Shown here: positions 53,488 to 62,521 of the stretch, piece by piece | Numbering within the stretch: the stretch's first letter is position 1 | How the letters are laid out: every line of letters begins with the position of its first letter | Source: an uncultured Pelagibacteraceae bacterium | Lineage (GTDB): Bacteria; Pseudomonadota; Alphaproteobacteria; Pelagibacterales; Pelagibacteraceae | Assembly (NCBI GenBank): GCA_902528135.1 | Contig: CABZRS010000001.1 | Coordinates: 62,001 to 126,000 of the forward strand | DNA: 64,000 nucleotides | Direction of reading: 5' to 3' | Made by a program: the position numbers and the translations under genes | Notes under the pieces: generated by a model | The model's input: the letters and a program-made list of their open reading frames with translations, nothing else | Told to the model about the DNA's origin: nothing | Databases searched by the model: none

Positions 53488-54699
53488 ATGATTACTAAAG
53501 TAAATAAAAGCATTATCATATTCTGTATTTTTGCCTTTGGTTTTTTATTATCAAATCTTGTGAGATCTATTACTGCAACATTAACGCCGGTCCTGACATA
53601 TGAATTTGATTTAACTGCAGGGAATTTAGGACTGTTAGCAGGAGGCTATTTTATTGGCTTTTCAATTATGCAAGTCCCAATAGGACTACTACTTGATAAA
53701 TTTGGTCCAAAAAAGGTTGTTGGGTATTTTTTGATAATTGCATTGGTAGGAACCATATCATTTGCATTAGCAAAAAGTTTTTCTGGGTTGCTTATTTCAA
53801 GAATATTTATTGGGATCGGAGTGAGTGCTTGTATGATGGGACCTCTAACAGGATACAGAGTTTGGTTTGCTGAAAAATATCAACAACGCGCTAATTCATG
53901 GATGTTAATGGTAGCAAATATAGGTTTTGTATCATCTACTTTACCTGTACAGATTTTATTGCCATACATAGGATGGAGATGGATTTTCATTTTAATAGCT
54001 ATACTTATTTTAATAAGTATTATTTTAATTTTCTTATTCACTCCTAATTGGGAACAGAAAGAAAACTTCACTGTTGATGAAGAAAAAAAAGGTTTAGCAC
54101 AAATTTGGAAGAATAAGTTTTTTATCAGTATGGTACCATTAGCATTTATTAATTATGGTGGTATACAGGCAATCCAAACGCTTTGGGCCGGTCCTTGGAT
54201 GCTTAATATTACAGGGTATTCCCCATTTCAAAGTGCTACAGGCTTGTTTTGGATCAATGTAACTATGTTAGCATCATACTTTTTATGGGGATATATTCTC
54301 CCCAAATTCTCTGATTATGGAATAAGTAGTGTTAAACTTATTAAATTTGGTCTCCCAATAAGTTACTTTGTTTTTTTTCTAATAATCTTTTTTGGTCCTA
54401 AAGCTGGAGCTTTTTTATTTGCAATATACATTATGACTTCAATTGTAATTTCTCTAACTCAACCAGCAATAGCTTTAAACTTTTCACAAAATTTAGCAGG
54501 CAAGTCACTTACTTCATATAATGTATTTATTCATTCAGGAACATTCTTTATGCAATGGGGTATTGGATTATTTATAGACTTATTTAATTCTAAAGGATTT
54601 GATATTGTAAGTAGTTATAAAATTTCTTTTTCAATTTTTTTAATTCTTTGTATATTAAGTTATATTTTTTTCATTTATCTAAATAGAAATAATGATTAA
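53488..54699 (+). CDS. MFS transporter
   Basis: 403 aa, 12 membrane helices. The A-loop between helices 2 and 3 reads PIGLLLDKFGPKKVVG, and ISRIFIGIGVSACMMGPLTGYRVWF follows helix 4 (quoted here as RIFIGIGVSACMMGP). The cytoplasmic loop near residues 190-205 is charged (NWEQKENFTVDEEKKG). Substrate cannot be inferred; it is divergent from the GGT operon by 29 bases and could export or import its substrate. Overlaps the alpha/beta hydrolase gene by 8 bases. Confidence 0.93.
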   Translation: MITKVNKSIIIFCIFAFGFLLSNLVRSITATLTPVLTYEFDLTAGNLGLLAGGYFIGFSIMQVPIGLLLDKFGPKKVVGYFLIIALVGTISFALAKSFSGLLISRIFIGIGVSACMMGPLTGYRVWFAEKYQQRANSWMLMVANIGFVSSTLPVQILLPYIGWRWIFILIAILILISIILIFLFTPNWEQKENFTVDEEKKGLAQIWKNKFFISMVPLAFINYGGIQAIQTLWAGPWMLNITGYSPFQSATGLFWINVTMLASYFLWGYILPKFSDYGISSVKLIKFGLPISYFVFFLIIFFGPKAGAFLFAIYIMTSIVISLTQPAIALNFSQNLAGKSLTSYNVFIHSGTFFMQWGIGLFIDLFNSKGFDIVSSYKISFSIFLILCILSYIFFIYLNRNND

Positions 54700-55501
54700 T
54701 AAAAAAATGACACTAACAAATATATTATTATTAGTATTAATAATTTATACGTTTATTTGCATTTTTATTTTTTTTTATCAAAGAAATCTTCTGTACCATC
54801 CAGGAGAAAATAATTATTTAGACGAAGGACCTTTAAATCATAAAATAGAAAAGGTATTTATTAACTCTGAAAGTAGTTTGGTCGGATGGCACTTTCAAAA
54901 GAACGAAAATTATAAGACTATATTACTTTTTCATGGCAATGCAGGCAAACTTGATAATCGTATTTATAAGTTAAATGAATTCTCAAAAATGAATGTTAAC
55001 TATTTGATATTTGCTTATAGGGGATTTAGTGGAAATGATGGAAAACCTTCAGAAATAGGCCTTTATGAAGATGCTTTGGCAGCAAAGAAATGGCTAAATT
55101 CCAAGAAAATTGAAGATAAAAATATAATCTTGTACGGGGAGTCGTTGGGTACAGCAATTGCATTAAATCTAGCACAAGATTATTCTTTTAGTGGTGTGAT
55201 ATTAGAGTCACCGTTCACATCTATGGAAACACTAGCAAAAAGTTATTATCCATATTTGCCAGTTAAATATTTGTTAAAAGATAAATACAATTCGATTAGC
55301 AAATTGAATAAAAATACATCTCCAATTCTTGTAATGCATGGTATGAAAGATCAAATTGTGCCATTTAAAATGGGAAAAGAAATTTATGATAAATTTAATG
55401 GAAAAAAATCAAGTTTTTTTGTTGAAAATGATGATCATATGATGGATTTTAACGAATATCTCATAAACTCAATTGAGTTATTTATTACAGAATTAAATTA
55501 A
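54692..55501 (+). CDS. Membrane-anchored alpha/beta hydrolase (BEM46-like)
   Basis: 269 aa with an N-terminal membrane anchor (ILLLVLIIYTFICIFIFFYQ) and the catalytic triad: nucleophile in LYGESLGTAIALNLA, Asp in VMHGMKDQIVPF, His in ENDDHMMDF; oxyanion region LLFHGNAGKLDNR. The BEM46/YfhR branch (RNLLYHPGENNY at the start of the mature part) has unknown esterase or peptidase substrates. Overlaps the MFS gene by 8 bases. Confidence 0.9.
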   Translation: MINKKMTLTNILLLVLIIYTFICIFIFFYQRNLLYHPGENNYLDEGPLNHKIEKVFINSESSLVGWHFQKNENYKTILLFHGNAGKLDNRIYKLNEFSKMNVNYLIFAYRGFSGNDGKPSEIGLYEDALAAKKWLNSKKIEDKNIILYGESLGTAIALNLAQDYSFSGVILESPFTSMETLAKSYYPYLPVKYLLKDKYNSISKLNKNTSPILVMHGMKDQIVPFKMGKEIYDKFNGKKSSFFVENDDHMMDFNEYLINSIELFITELN

Positions 55502-55550
55502 GACACAATTCAAACAAATATTAAGCAACTTTATATTTTTAAAGTCATAT

Positions 55551-56111
55551 ATGGCAAGAATTTTATCTATATTTATTGTAATTTTTTTTTCAAATTTTTC
55601 TTACGCTGAAATTAGCAACGAAACTAGGAATAAATATTTTTATGTTGGTAAAATGAAATCATATAATAGTCAATTTACATTATATTTCAAAACAAGAGAC
55701 AAAGCCATTTTGGCTAAGGGAGAAGATGCAAACTATATTAATGATTATCCACAAGATCTATATATTTATAATCATAATTCAAAAGAAGATCTCCCTTTAC
55801 TAACATATGAATGGTTTCCTAAAAAAGTAAAAAAACTTGTAAAAAATTATACCTATCCAGTTTTTCCTGAGGACTTTGCATATTATTTAATGAAAGATAA
55901 TAATACTTTAATTTTAGTAAGTGGTAAAAAAAATTTTCATCAAAATCTAGAATATAATATTCAGTCTAAAAAATTAAAAAATTTCGAGAATGACGGGAAA
56001 CTAAATTTCATTATTTCAAGTTATGCAAAAGTTTGTGGATATAAAACAAATAAGAATAATTTTGAATGTTCTATTGAAAAACCTTTAATTTCTAAAAATC
56101 TAATTAATTAA
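55551..56111 (+). CDS. Exported protein of unknown function
   Basis: 186 aa with a clean signal peptide (ILSIFIVIFFSNFSYAE). The mature part is rich in Tyr, Asn and Lys; it has beta-like stretches (FTLYFKTRDKAILAKGED, NTLILVSGKKNF) and two cysteines near the C-terminus (KVCGYKTNKNNFECSI) that could form a disulfide. No family recognised. It lies 49 bases after the hydrolase and converges on ftsY with an 8-base overlap. Confidence 0.65.
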   Translation: MARILSIFIVIFFSNFSYAEISNETRNKYFYVGKMKSYNSQFTLYFKTRDKAILAKGEDANYINDYPQDLYIYNHNSKEDLPLLTYEWFPKKVKKLVKNYTYPVFPEDFAYYLMKDNNTLILVSGKKNFHQNLEYNIQSKKLKNFENDGKLNFIISSYAKVCGYKTNKNNFECSIEKPLISKNLIN

Positions 56112-57021
56112 ATTGAGTAAATGCATCTGCAAATTGTTCAGCATTGAAAATTTGTAAATCGTCTTCTTTTTCTCCAAGTCCAAGGCCTAAAATTGGAACC
56201 TTATATTTTTTTGAAATTGCAATTAGTACTCCTCCTTTTGCTGTCCCATCAAGTTTTGTCATAATTAAACCAGTAATTTTTATAATTTTATCAAATTCTT
56301 CAAGTTGATTTATTATATTTTGCCCGGAGGTTGCATCTAGAACTAAAACAACATCATGGGGTGCACTTTCATCTGTTTTTTTTATAACATTTGCAATTTT
56401 TTTGAATTCATCCATTAAATTTTTCTTATTTTGCAATCTGCCAGCGGTATCAATTAGTACCCGTCTAATATTGTTGTTTTTTGCATGTTCTATCGCTTTG
56501 TAAGCTACTGAAGCAGGGTCAGACCCTGGATTTGATTTGATAATTGTCGCTCCAATCTTATCAGACCAAGACTCTAATTGTTCTATTGCTGCTGCCCTAA
56601 AGGTATCACAAGCAGAAAATATTACTTCTGAGCCGTTATCTTTAAATATTTTACCAATTTTACCAATAGTGGTCGTCTTACCTACCCCATTTACACCAGA
56701 AATTAATGTTACGTTTAAATTTTCTTTATTTTCAAAAAAATCTTTTCTTTCTAAGGGTACCATTAACTCTAAAATATATTCTTTTAAAATAGCATTAATT
56801 TCCTCAACCGCATTTTTCTTAGGATCAATTTTTTTTTGAGAGATAATACTTTTTATTTCAGCTGAAGCGTCAATGCCAACATCAGAACTAATCAAAAATT
56901 CCTCTATTTTGTTTAATGTTTCATCATCAATTTCTTTTTTAACTATTATATCTCTAAGCCCTGAGGAAATATTATCAGCACTTTTTTTAAAACCTAATTT
57001 AAACTTTTCGAAAATACCCAT
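56104..57021 (-). CDS. ftsY: Signal recognition particle receptor FtsY
   Basis: 305 aa. NG domains only: helical N domain (MGIFEKFKLGFKKSADNISSG start, quoted in part: FEKFKLGFKKSADNI), then G1 GVNGVGKTTTIGKIG, DTFRAAAIEQLESW, G3 DTAGRLQNKKNLMDE, G4 TKLDGTAKGG and the closing GLGLGEKEDDLQIF. The acidic N-terminal A domain found in E. coli is missing, as in other short FtsY proteins. It docks SRP-ribosome complexes at the inner membrane; its partner ffh is encoded divergently at 58006. One-base overlap with dapF. Confidence 0.97.
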   Translation of the reverse strand: MGIFEKFKLGFKKSADNISSGLRDIIVKKEIDDETLNKIEEFLISSDVGIDASAEIKSIISQKKIDPKKNAVEEINAILKEYILELMVPLERKDFFENKENLNVTLISGVNGVGKTTTIGKIGKIFKDNGSEVIFSACDTFRAAAIEQLESWSDKIGATIIKSNPGSDPASVAYKAIEHAKNNNIRRVLIDTAGRLQNKKNLMDEFKKIANVIKKTDESAPHDVVLVLDATSGQNIINQLEEFDKIIKITGLIMTKLDGTAKGGVLIAISKKYKVPILGLGLGEKEDDLQIFNAEQFADAFTQFN

Positions 57022-57845
57022 TAGATATTTATATCTATTTCTCTGATACTAGATACAGGTCCTTTCATATGAATTTGTTGACTTTCATCAATAGAAATTA
57101 TTAATTTTCCTAAACTGAATTCAATTTCAGTTCTAGAATTTTCTAATTTTTCTAAATTAGCAGCCACTGCTGTTGCGCACGCAGCAGTTCCACATGCTTT
57201 TGTTAAACCTGCACCTCTTTCCCAAACTTTAATTTTATAATGATTTTCATTTAATTTTTGAGCAAGGGTGAAATTACATTTTTCCGGAAAAAATTTATGA
57301 TTTTCGATCTTAGGTCCAATTTTTTCTAAATTGAAATTTTCTACATCATTTACAAAAAAAATAGCATGAGGATTACCTACGTTAATAGCTATACCGCCAC
57401 TCACTGCTTGGTTATTGTTATCTTCTATAATAATTCCTAAATTTTTAGTGTCTAGTTTTTTAGATAAAGGAATTTCATTCCAATTAGTTTTTGGTACACC
57501 AATTATTGTTTCAACTTGACCATCATCAAGTAACTTTGAATTCAACTGTTTTGATGCTACTTGAACGATTATATTTTTTGTATTTTTTTCTTTTGATAAT
57601 AAAAAGGCTACACATCTTGTACCGTTTCCACATGCGTCAGCTGCCGAACCATCAGAATTATAAAACTCTAGATCAGCATCAGCATTATCACTGTTGTTAA
57701 TATAGACTAGTTGGTCACAACCAATAAAATTTCGATCACAAATTTTAATAATTTGATCCTTGTTTAATTCCACATTATTTGACCTATTATCAATAATTAC
57801 AAAATCATTTCCAAGACCATCCATTTTAAAAGCTTTAAATTCCAT
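57021..57845 (-). CDS. dapF: Diaminopimelate epimerase
   Basis: 274 aa, normal length. The two catalytic cysteines are in SAADACGNGTRCVA and GLTKACGTAACATAVA; FKMDGLGNDFVIID marks the N-terminus, INVGNPHAIFFV lies in the middle. It converts LL- to meso-diaminopimelate for peptidoglycan and lysine. Divergent from ffh; ftsY follows with one-base overlap. In many alphaproteobacteria mtaB lies between dapF and ftsY, and it is absent here. Confidence 0.97.
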   Translation of the reverse strand: MEFKAFKMDGLGNDFVIIDNRSNNVELNKDQIIKICDRNFIGCDQLVYINNSDNADADLEFYNSDGSAADACGNGTRCVAFLLSKEKNTKNIIVQVASKQLNSKLLDDGQVETIIGVPKTNWNEIPLSKKLDTKNLGIIIEDNNNQAVSGGIAINVGNPHAIFFVNDVENFNLEKIGPKIENHKFFPEKCNFTLAQKLNENHYKIKVWERGAGLTKACGTAACATAVAANLEKLENSRTEIEFSLGKLIISIDESQQIHMKGPVSSIREIDINI

Positions 57846-57869
57846 ATACTTCAGTATTTAACTTATTTA

Positions 57870-57895
57870 TTGACATTTTGAACCTCTATTATAGT
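57870..57895 (+). promoter_or_regulatory. Candidate promoter of the ffh operon
   Basis: A perfect -35 box TTGACA at 57870-57875 is followed by tattatagt, giving a -10-like TATAGT at 57890-57895; the spacing (14) is shorter than optimal. It is the best match in the dapF/ffh gap and lies directly upstream of the structured leader. Confidence 0.35.
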
Positions 57896-57907
57896 TTATC
57901 GCCGTTT

Positions 57908-57990
57908 CCGCAAAATACAGCAATTTGCGGTGTCTTTGGTAACAAAGAGATCGACACCAGTCAGCGAGAGTTCGCCCACTGGTGCGATAC
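57908..57990 (+). promoter_or_regulatory. Structured 5' leader of the ffh-rpsP-trmD-rplS operon
   Basis: A GC-richer island that folds into three consecutive hairpins: CCGCAAA/TTTGCGG (57908-57914 with 57924-57930); GGTGTC/GACACC (57929-57934 with 57953-57958) capped by CTTTG-GTAA-CAAAG; and CCAGT/ACTGG (57957-57961 with 57978-57982) capped by GCGA/TCGC. Neighbouring stems share two bases (GG, then CC), so they compete, as in switch-like leaders. The ffh start lies 24 bases beyond. It lacks the GGAA-tetraloop core of SRP RNA, so it is not 4.5S RNA. Autoregulatory leader is the likeliest reading. Confidence 0.55.
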
Positions 57991-58005
57991 TTGCTGGATG
58001 TGATT

Positions 58006-59364
58006 ATGTTTGAAAATTTAACAAATAAATTTGAAGAAATATTTTCTTCTTTAAAAAAGGCGCCTTCGCTTGATGAAAAGCAAGTAGATGAGGGTTTAAG
58101 AGAAATTAGGCTTGCTCTTTTAGAAGCGGATGTATCTTTAGAAGTTGTAAAAGAATTTATAAATAGAGTGAAACCCAAAGCTCTTGGTCAAGAGATCATT
58201 AGGTCTACTTCACCAGGACAGATGGTAGTTAAAGTTGTTAACGATGAGTTAATTTCTTTCTTGGGTGATAAAAATTCTGATATTGAATTAAATGCAGTAC
58301 CTCCTGTTCCAGTGATGTTAGTTGGGTTACAGGGTTCTGGAAAAACTACAACTACAGCTAAGTTAGCAAGATTTTTAGAGGCTAACAAAAAGAAAAAAGT
58401 TATGATGGCTAGTCTAGACGTTTACAGACCTGCTGCACAAGAGCAACTAAGACTTTTGGGTGAGCAAAATAATATAATAACGCTTCCAGTCATTAAAGAT
58501 CAGCTTCCTGCAGATATTTGTAGAAGAGCGATTAGTGCTGCTAATCTTAATGGAGCAGATGTAATTCTATTTGATACAGCCGGAAGAACTCAGATTGATT
58601 TACAAATGATGAGTGAGATTAAACAAATTGAAAGTATTATAAATCCGTCAGAAACAATTCTTGTCGCAGATTCTTTGACTGGCCAAGTAGCAGCTAATGT
58701 TGCTAAAGAATTTAAAAGTACTGTTAATCTGACAGGTATTATTCTTACAAGATCAGATGGTGATGGAAGAGGTGGAGCAGCATTAAGTATGAAATATGTT
58801 GCAGATGTTCCAATTAAATTTTTAGGAGTTGGTGAAAAGATAGAAAATTTTGAAGTTTTTCACCCAGACAGAATTGCCAATAGAATTTTGGGTATGGGAG
58901 ATATTGTTTCCCTTGTTGAAAAGGCTGCAGAAGATCTAGATGAAGAAAAATTAAAAAAAACAGAGGAAAAATTAAAAAAAGGTCAGTTCTCGTTAGAGGA
59001 TTATCTTACTCAGCTAAGACAAATGAAAAAAATGGGTGGTATTGAAGGTATAATGTCTTTTTTGCCTGGTGTTTCGAAAGTTAAATCTCAAATGGATCAA
59101 GCTGGAGTGGATGAAAAAATAATTACTCAAAACGAGGCGGTAATATTATCTATGACTAAAAAAGAGCGTGAAAACCCTAAGATTATAGATGGTTCTAGAA
59201 AAAAAAGAATTGCTAATGGCTCAGGAACAGACGTAGCCACTATCAATAAATTGCTTAAGCAATTTAAGATGATGTCAGAAATGATGAAAAAAATGTCCAA
59301 AGGAAATACAAAAGGGATGATGGATAAAGGCATACCACCAGAACTTTTTAATCAATTAAAATAA
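58006..59364 (+). CDS. ffh: Signal recognition particle protein Ffh (SRP54)
   Basis: 452 aa from ATG 58006 (MFENLTNKFEEIF); an in-frame GTG at 57982 lies within the leader hairpins and is rejected. N domain, then G1 GLQGSGKTTTTAKLA, DVYRPAAQEQLRLLG, G3 DTAGRTQIDLQMM, G4-region TRSDGDGRGGAALS, where other bacteria have TKxDG (Arg instead of Lys), and GVGEKIENFEVFHP. The C-terminal M domain is Met-rich (LRQMKKMGG, MMSEMMKKMSKG). It binds signal peptides on ribosomes and delivers them to FtsY. Followed 12 bases later by rpsP, as in many bacteria. Confidence 0.96.
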   Translation: MFENLTNKFEEIFSSLKKAPSLDEKQVDEGLREIRLALLEADVSLEVVKEFINRVKPKALGQEIIRSTSPGQMVVKVVNDELISFLGDKNSDIELNAVPPVPVMLVGLQGSGKTTTTAKLARFLEANKKKKVMMASLDVYRPAAQEQLRLLGEQNNIITLPVIKDQLPADICRRAISAANLNGADVILFDTAGRTQIDLQMMSEIKQIESIINPSETILVADSLTGQVAANVAKEFKSTVNLTGIILTRSDGDGRGGAALSMKYVADVPIKFLGVGEKIENFEVFHPDRIANRILGMGDIVSLVEKAAEDLDEEKLKKTEEKLKKGQFSLEDYLTQLRQMKKMGGIEGIMSFLPGVSKVKSQMDQAGVDEKIITQNEAVILSMTKKERENPKIIDGSRKKRIANGSGTDVATINKLLKQFKMMSEMMKKMSKGNTKGMMDKGIPPELFNQLK

Positions 59365-59376
59365 ATAGGAGAACAA

Positions 59377-59847
59377 ATGTTAAAAATGCGTTTATCAATG
59401 GGAGGAACTAAGAAGAGACCAGTTTATAAGATAGTGGTTGCTGATAGTAGATTTCCAAGAGATGGAAGATTTATAGAAAAATTAGGTTTTTTTAATCCTC
59501 TAATTCCGAGAGAAAAAAAAGAAAGAATGGGATTAGATGTTGAGAGAGTTAAGTATTGGCTGGGTCAAGGGGCACAACCAACAACTAGAGTTGCAAGATT
59601 ATTAGGAGAAAATGAGATTATGCCTATGCCAGCAAAAGGTAATAATCCTCAAAAAGCAATTCCAAAAAAAGATAGAAAGAAAACTGATGAAGGTGGCGAA
59701 GCTAAAGCAGATGCTACTAAAACAGAAGCTCCGAAGGAAGAAGCTAAAACAGAAGCTCCAAAAGCAGAGGCACCAAAAGAAGAAGCTAAAACAGAAGCTC
59801 CGAAGGAAGAAGCTAAAACAGAAGCTCCGAAGGAAGAAGCTAAATAG
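59377..59847 (+). CDS. rpsP: 30S ribosomal protein S16 with repeat tail
   Basis: 156 aa; the S16 core is residues about 1-85 ([42 protein letters not shown]). The tail from about 90 is Lys/Glu/Ala/Pro-rich and includes TEAPKEEAK units encoded by a 27-base tandem repeat (59722-59844). S16 is otherwise 75-110 aa. A strong ribosome-binding site (aggaga) precedes the start. trmD follows 4 bases later; rimM, which usually lies between them, is absent. Confidence 0.95.
   Translation: MLKMRLSMGGTKKRPVYKIVVADSRFPRDGRFIEKLGFFNPLIPREKKERMGLDVERVKYWLGQGAQPTTRVARLLGENEIMPMPAKGNNPQKAIPKKDRKKTDEGGEAKADATKTEAPKEEAKTEAPKAEAPKEEAKTEAPKEEAKTEAPKEEAK
59722..59844 (+). repeat. 27-base tandem repeats in the rpsP tail
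   Basis: Units acagaagctccgaaggaag + aagctaaa at 59722-59748, 59791-59817 and 59818-59844 are identical; a variant 42-base unit occupies 59749-59790. Each 27-base unit encodes [10 protein letters not shown] diverged version of the same repeat recurs in rplS 1.1 kb downstream. Confidence 0.9.
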
Positions 59848-59851
59848 AATA

Positions 59852-60535
59852 ATGTTTTTGTCTAGAGTATTTACGTTGTATCCTGAATATTTTCCTGGTT
59901 ATTTGAGTAAAGGCCTTTTTGGAAAGTCAAAAGGAAAAGAATGGGATTTAGAAACAGTAAACATAAGAGATTATGCTTTAGATAAACATAAAACTGTTGA
60001 CGATACTCCTTATGGTGGAGGGAATGGAATGATTATGAAAGCAGATGTTTTGGCAAATTCATTAGATGCAAATATCAAGGCTAAAGAAAAGACTCTTTAT
60101 TTAAGTCCAAGAGGAAAAGTTTTTAATTCTAAACTTGCAAGAGAGTTTTCGAGTGAAAAAACAATCAATTTAATTTGTGGACACTTCGAAGGAGTAGATG
60201 AGAGAATACTAGAAAGTAGAGATATTGAAGAGATTAGCATTGGTGACTTTATATTGTCAGGGGGTGAGGTTGCTGCATTTGTTATAACAGACTCTATTTT
60301 AAGATTTATTCCAGGAATTCTAGGTAATATTAATTCCTCAAGAGATGAGAGTTTTGAGAATGGCCTTCTTGAATATCCACAATTCACAAAACCTCAAGTT
60401 TGGGAGGAAAAAAAGGTCCCAAATGTGCTAATTTCAGGTGATCATGCCAAAATTAAAGACTGGCGTTTATCCCAATCTGAGGCTATAACACGCGACCGAA
60501 GACCAGACTTGTGGCAAAAATATAAGAAAAATTAA
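59852..60535 (+). CDS. trmD: tRNA (guanine-N1-)-methyltransferase
   Basis: 227 aa from ATG 59852 ([18 protein letters not shown]); longer in-frame reading back into rpsP is not a protein of its own. SPOUT knot motifs: [16 protein letters not shown] (quoted in part), [43 protein letters not shown]. It makes m1G37 on tRNAs reading G at the first codon base, preventing frameshifts. Sits between the two repeat-tailed ribosomal protein genes; one base before rplS. Confidence 0.96.
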   Translation: MFLSRVFTLYPEYFPGYLSKGLFGKSKGKEWDLETVNIRDYALDKHKTVDDTPYGGGNGMIMKADVLANSLDANIKAKEKTLYLSPRGKVFNSKLAREFSSEKTINLICGHFEGVDERILESRDIEEISIGDFILSGGEVAAFVITDSILRFIPGILGNINSSRDESFENGLLEYPQFTKPQVWEEKKVPNVLISGDHAKIKDWRLSQSEAITRDRRPDLWQKYKKN

Positions 60536-60536
60536 A

Positions 60537-61106
60537 ATGAAAAATATTGAAGAAATAAACAGATCAAATTTAAACAAGATTATTTCTGAGAGAAAACATC
60601 CTGATTTTTTCCCTGGAGACATTGTTAAAGTTGGGGTTAGGATAACAGAGGGTAAAAGAGACAGAATTCAATATTTTGAGGGTGTATGTATCGCAAAAAA
60701 GAGTAGAGACATCAATTCATCTTTTACTGTTAGAAAAATTTCTTTTGGTGAGGGAGTAGAAAGAACTTTTGCATTATATAGCCCAATTGTTGATACAATA
60801 AAAGTTGTAAGATCAGGAAAAGTAAGAAGAGCAAAATTATACTATCTAAGAGATAGAACTGGTAAATCTGCTAGAATAGCTGAAAAAATTAAGAAGACGA
60901 TTGGTATTGATTTAGAAACTAAAATTAATGAGGTTACTGAGGAAAACGTAATGCCATCAACTGATCCTCAAACAGAAGCTCCTAAAGAAGAAGTTAAAGC
61001 AGAAGCTCCTAAAGAAGAAGTTAAAGCAGAAGCTCCTAAAGAAGAAGTTAAAGCAGAGCCTGTAAAAACTGAAGAACCGAAAGAAAATCAAGAACAGAAA
61101 AAATAA
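60537..61106 (+). CDS. rplS: 50S ribosomal protein L19 with repeat tail
   Basis: 189 aa. L19 core residues about 1-125 ([68 protein letters not shown], quoted in part). The tail, from about 140, contains TEAPKEEVK then AEAPKEEVK twice, encoded by three 27-base repeats at 60972-61052, and ends in KENQEQKK. Most L19 proteins are 115-130 aa. The tail resembles that on S16 upstream. leuC follows 11 bases later. Confidence 0.95.
   Translation: MKNIEEINRSNLNKIISERKHPDFFPGDIVKVGVRITEGKRDRIQYFEGVCIAKKSRDINSSFTVRKISFGEGVERTFALYSPIVDTIKVVRSGKVRRAKLYYLRDRTGKSARIAEKIKKTIGIDLETKINEVTEENVMPSTDPQTEAPKEEVKAEAPKEEVKAEAPKEEVKAEPVKTEEPKENQEQKK
60972..61052 (+). repeat. 27-base tandem repeats in the rplS tail
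   Basis: Three adjacent units at 60972-60998, 60999-61025 and 61026-61052 differ only at the first base (a/g); each has cagaagctcctaaagaag + aagttaaa. They match the rpsP repeat except for a few bases, in the same orientation, flanking trmD. Confidence 0.9.
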
Positions 61107-61117
61107 TTTTTTTCTAA

Positions 61118-62521
61118 ATGCCTTTTACAACTTACGATAAAATTTGGAACGATCATCTAGTTGATGAACAACCTGATGGTACATCACTTTTGTTTGTAGA
61201 TAGACATTTAATTCATGAAGTTACAAGCCCTCAAGCATTTGAAGGCTTAAGAAATTCAAACAGAAAAGTAAGACACCCTAAACTAACTCTTGCTGTTGCA
61301 GATCACAATGTTCCGACAACTGACAGGTCAAAAGGTATCGCAGATGAAGACTCGAGAATTCAAGTTGAAACTTTGAACAAAAACTGTAAGGAATTTGGAG
61401 TAGAGATTTTTGGAATGGATGATAAAAGACAAGGTATTGTCCATATCATAGGACCTGAACAAGGTTTTACACAGCCTGGAAATATAATTGTTTGTGGTGA
61501 TAGTCATACTGCAACTCATGGAGCATTTGGAGCTTTAGCTTTTGGAATTGGAACTTCAGAAGTAGAACACGTTTTAGCAACACAAACCTTAGTTCAAAAA
61601 AAATCTAAAAACTTTAGAATTAGCGTAAATGGTTCATTACCTATTGGCGTAACATCAAAGGATGTCATCCTGCAGATAATTGGAAAAATTGGAACAGCTG
61701 GTGGTACGGGTTATGTGATTGAGTATGCTGGTAACCTTATATCTAATCTAAGTGTTGAACAAAGAATGACGATTTGCAACATGACGATTGAGGGTGGTGC
61801 AAGAGCAGGACTAATTCAACCAGATGAAAAGATATTTCAATATTTAAAAGGTAAACCAATGTCACCAACAGGAGAAAACTGGGAAAAAGCTTTAGAATAT
61901 TGGCGTACATTGAAATCTGATACGGATGCAAAGTTTGATAAAGAATTAACATTAGATGGATCTCAAATTAAGCCAATGGTAACTTGGGGAACATCTCCCC
62001 AGGATGTGGTTGAAATAGATGGTAAGGTTCCCAATCCTGAAAGTGAAACTGACCCGGATAGAAAAAATTCAATTAATAGATCATTAAACTACATGGGATT
62101 AAAACCCAATACAAACATTCAAGATATTAAGATTGATAAGGTTTTTATAGGAAGCTGCACTAACGGGAGAATAGAAGATATCAGAGAGGCAGCTAAAATA
62201 TTAAAAGATAAAAAAGTTGCATCACATGTACATGCAATGATTGTTCCAGGTTCTGGCTTAGTTAAAGAGCAAGCCGAGCAAGAGGGGCTAGATAAAATAT
62301 TTTTACAATCAGGATTCGAATGGAGAGAGCCAGGCTGTTCAATGTGTCTAGCAATGAATGCAGACAAGCTTAAACCTGAAGAAAGATGTGCATCTACCTC
62401 TAATAGAAATTTTGAGGGTAGACAGGGAAGAGGTGGTAGAACACATTTAGTTAGTCCAGCAATGGCTGCAGCAGCTGCAATTTCTGGAAACTTAGATGAT
62501 GTTAGAAAATACCAAAATTAA
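61118..62521 (+). CDS. leuC: 3-isopropylmalate dehydratase large subunit
   Basis: 467 aa, aconitase superfamily, normal length. Iron-sulfur ligands are visible in [14 protein letters not shown] and [27 protein letters not shown] and [16 protein letters not shown] mark the N-terminal domain. With LeuD it isomerises 2- to 3-isopropylmalate in leucine synthesis. The gene follows the ribosomal protein operon without a visible terminator, and abuts leuD. Confidence 0.97.
   Translation: MPFTTYDKIWNDHLVDEQPDGTSLLFVDRHLIHEVTSPQAFEGLRNSNRKVRHPKLTLAVADHNVPTTDRSKGIADEDSRIQVETLNKNCKEFGVEIFGMDDKRQGIVHIIGPEQGFTQPGNIIVCGDSHTATHGAFGALAFGIGTSEVEHVLATQTLVQKKSKNFRISVNGSLPIGVTSKDVILQIIGKIGTAGGTGYVIEYAGNLISNLSVEQRMTICNMTIEGGARAGLIQPDEKIFQYLKGKPMSPTGENWEKALEYWRTLKSDTDAKFDKELTLDGSQIKPMVTWGTSPQDVVEIDGKVPNPESETDPDRKNSINRSLNYMGLKPNTNIQDIKIDKVFIGSCTNGRIEDIREAAKILKDKKVASHVHAMIVPGSGLVKEQAEQEGLDKIFLQSGFEWREPGCSMCLAMNADKLKPEERCASTSNRNFEGRQGRGGRTHLVSPAMAAAAAISGNLDDVRKYQN

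Noticed and set aside
57901-58005. 4.5S/SRP RNA gene
   Set aside because: Position before ffh is suggestive, but the conserved GGAA tetraloop and symmetric/asymmetric loop core are absent.
57982-58005. N-terminal extension of Ffh from GTG 57982
   Set aside because: It overlaps the third leader hairpin and precedes the conserved MFENL start.
57867-58178. Minus-strand frame of 103 codons over the ffh leader and start
   Set aside because: Antisense to ffh, Ser-rich shadow composition, no family resemblance.
59612-59851. Long N-terminal extension of TrmD
   Set aside because: It is rpsP read in another frame (Lys/Gln/Arg-rich from the repeats); TrmD begins at 59852.
59722-61052. CRISPR-like array
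   Set aside because: The repeats are tandem, in frame, without spacers, and encode the protein tails.
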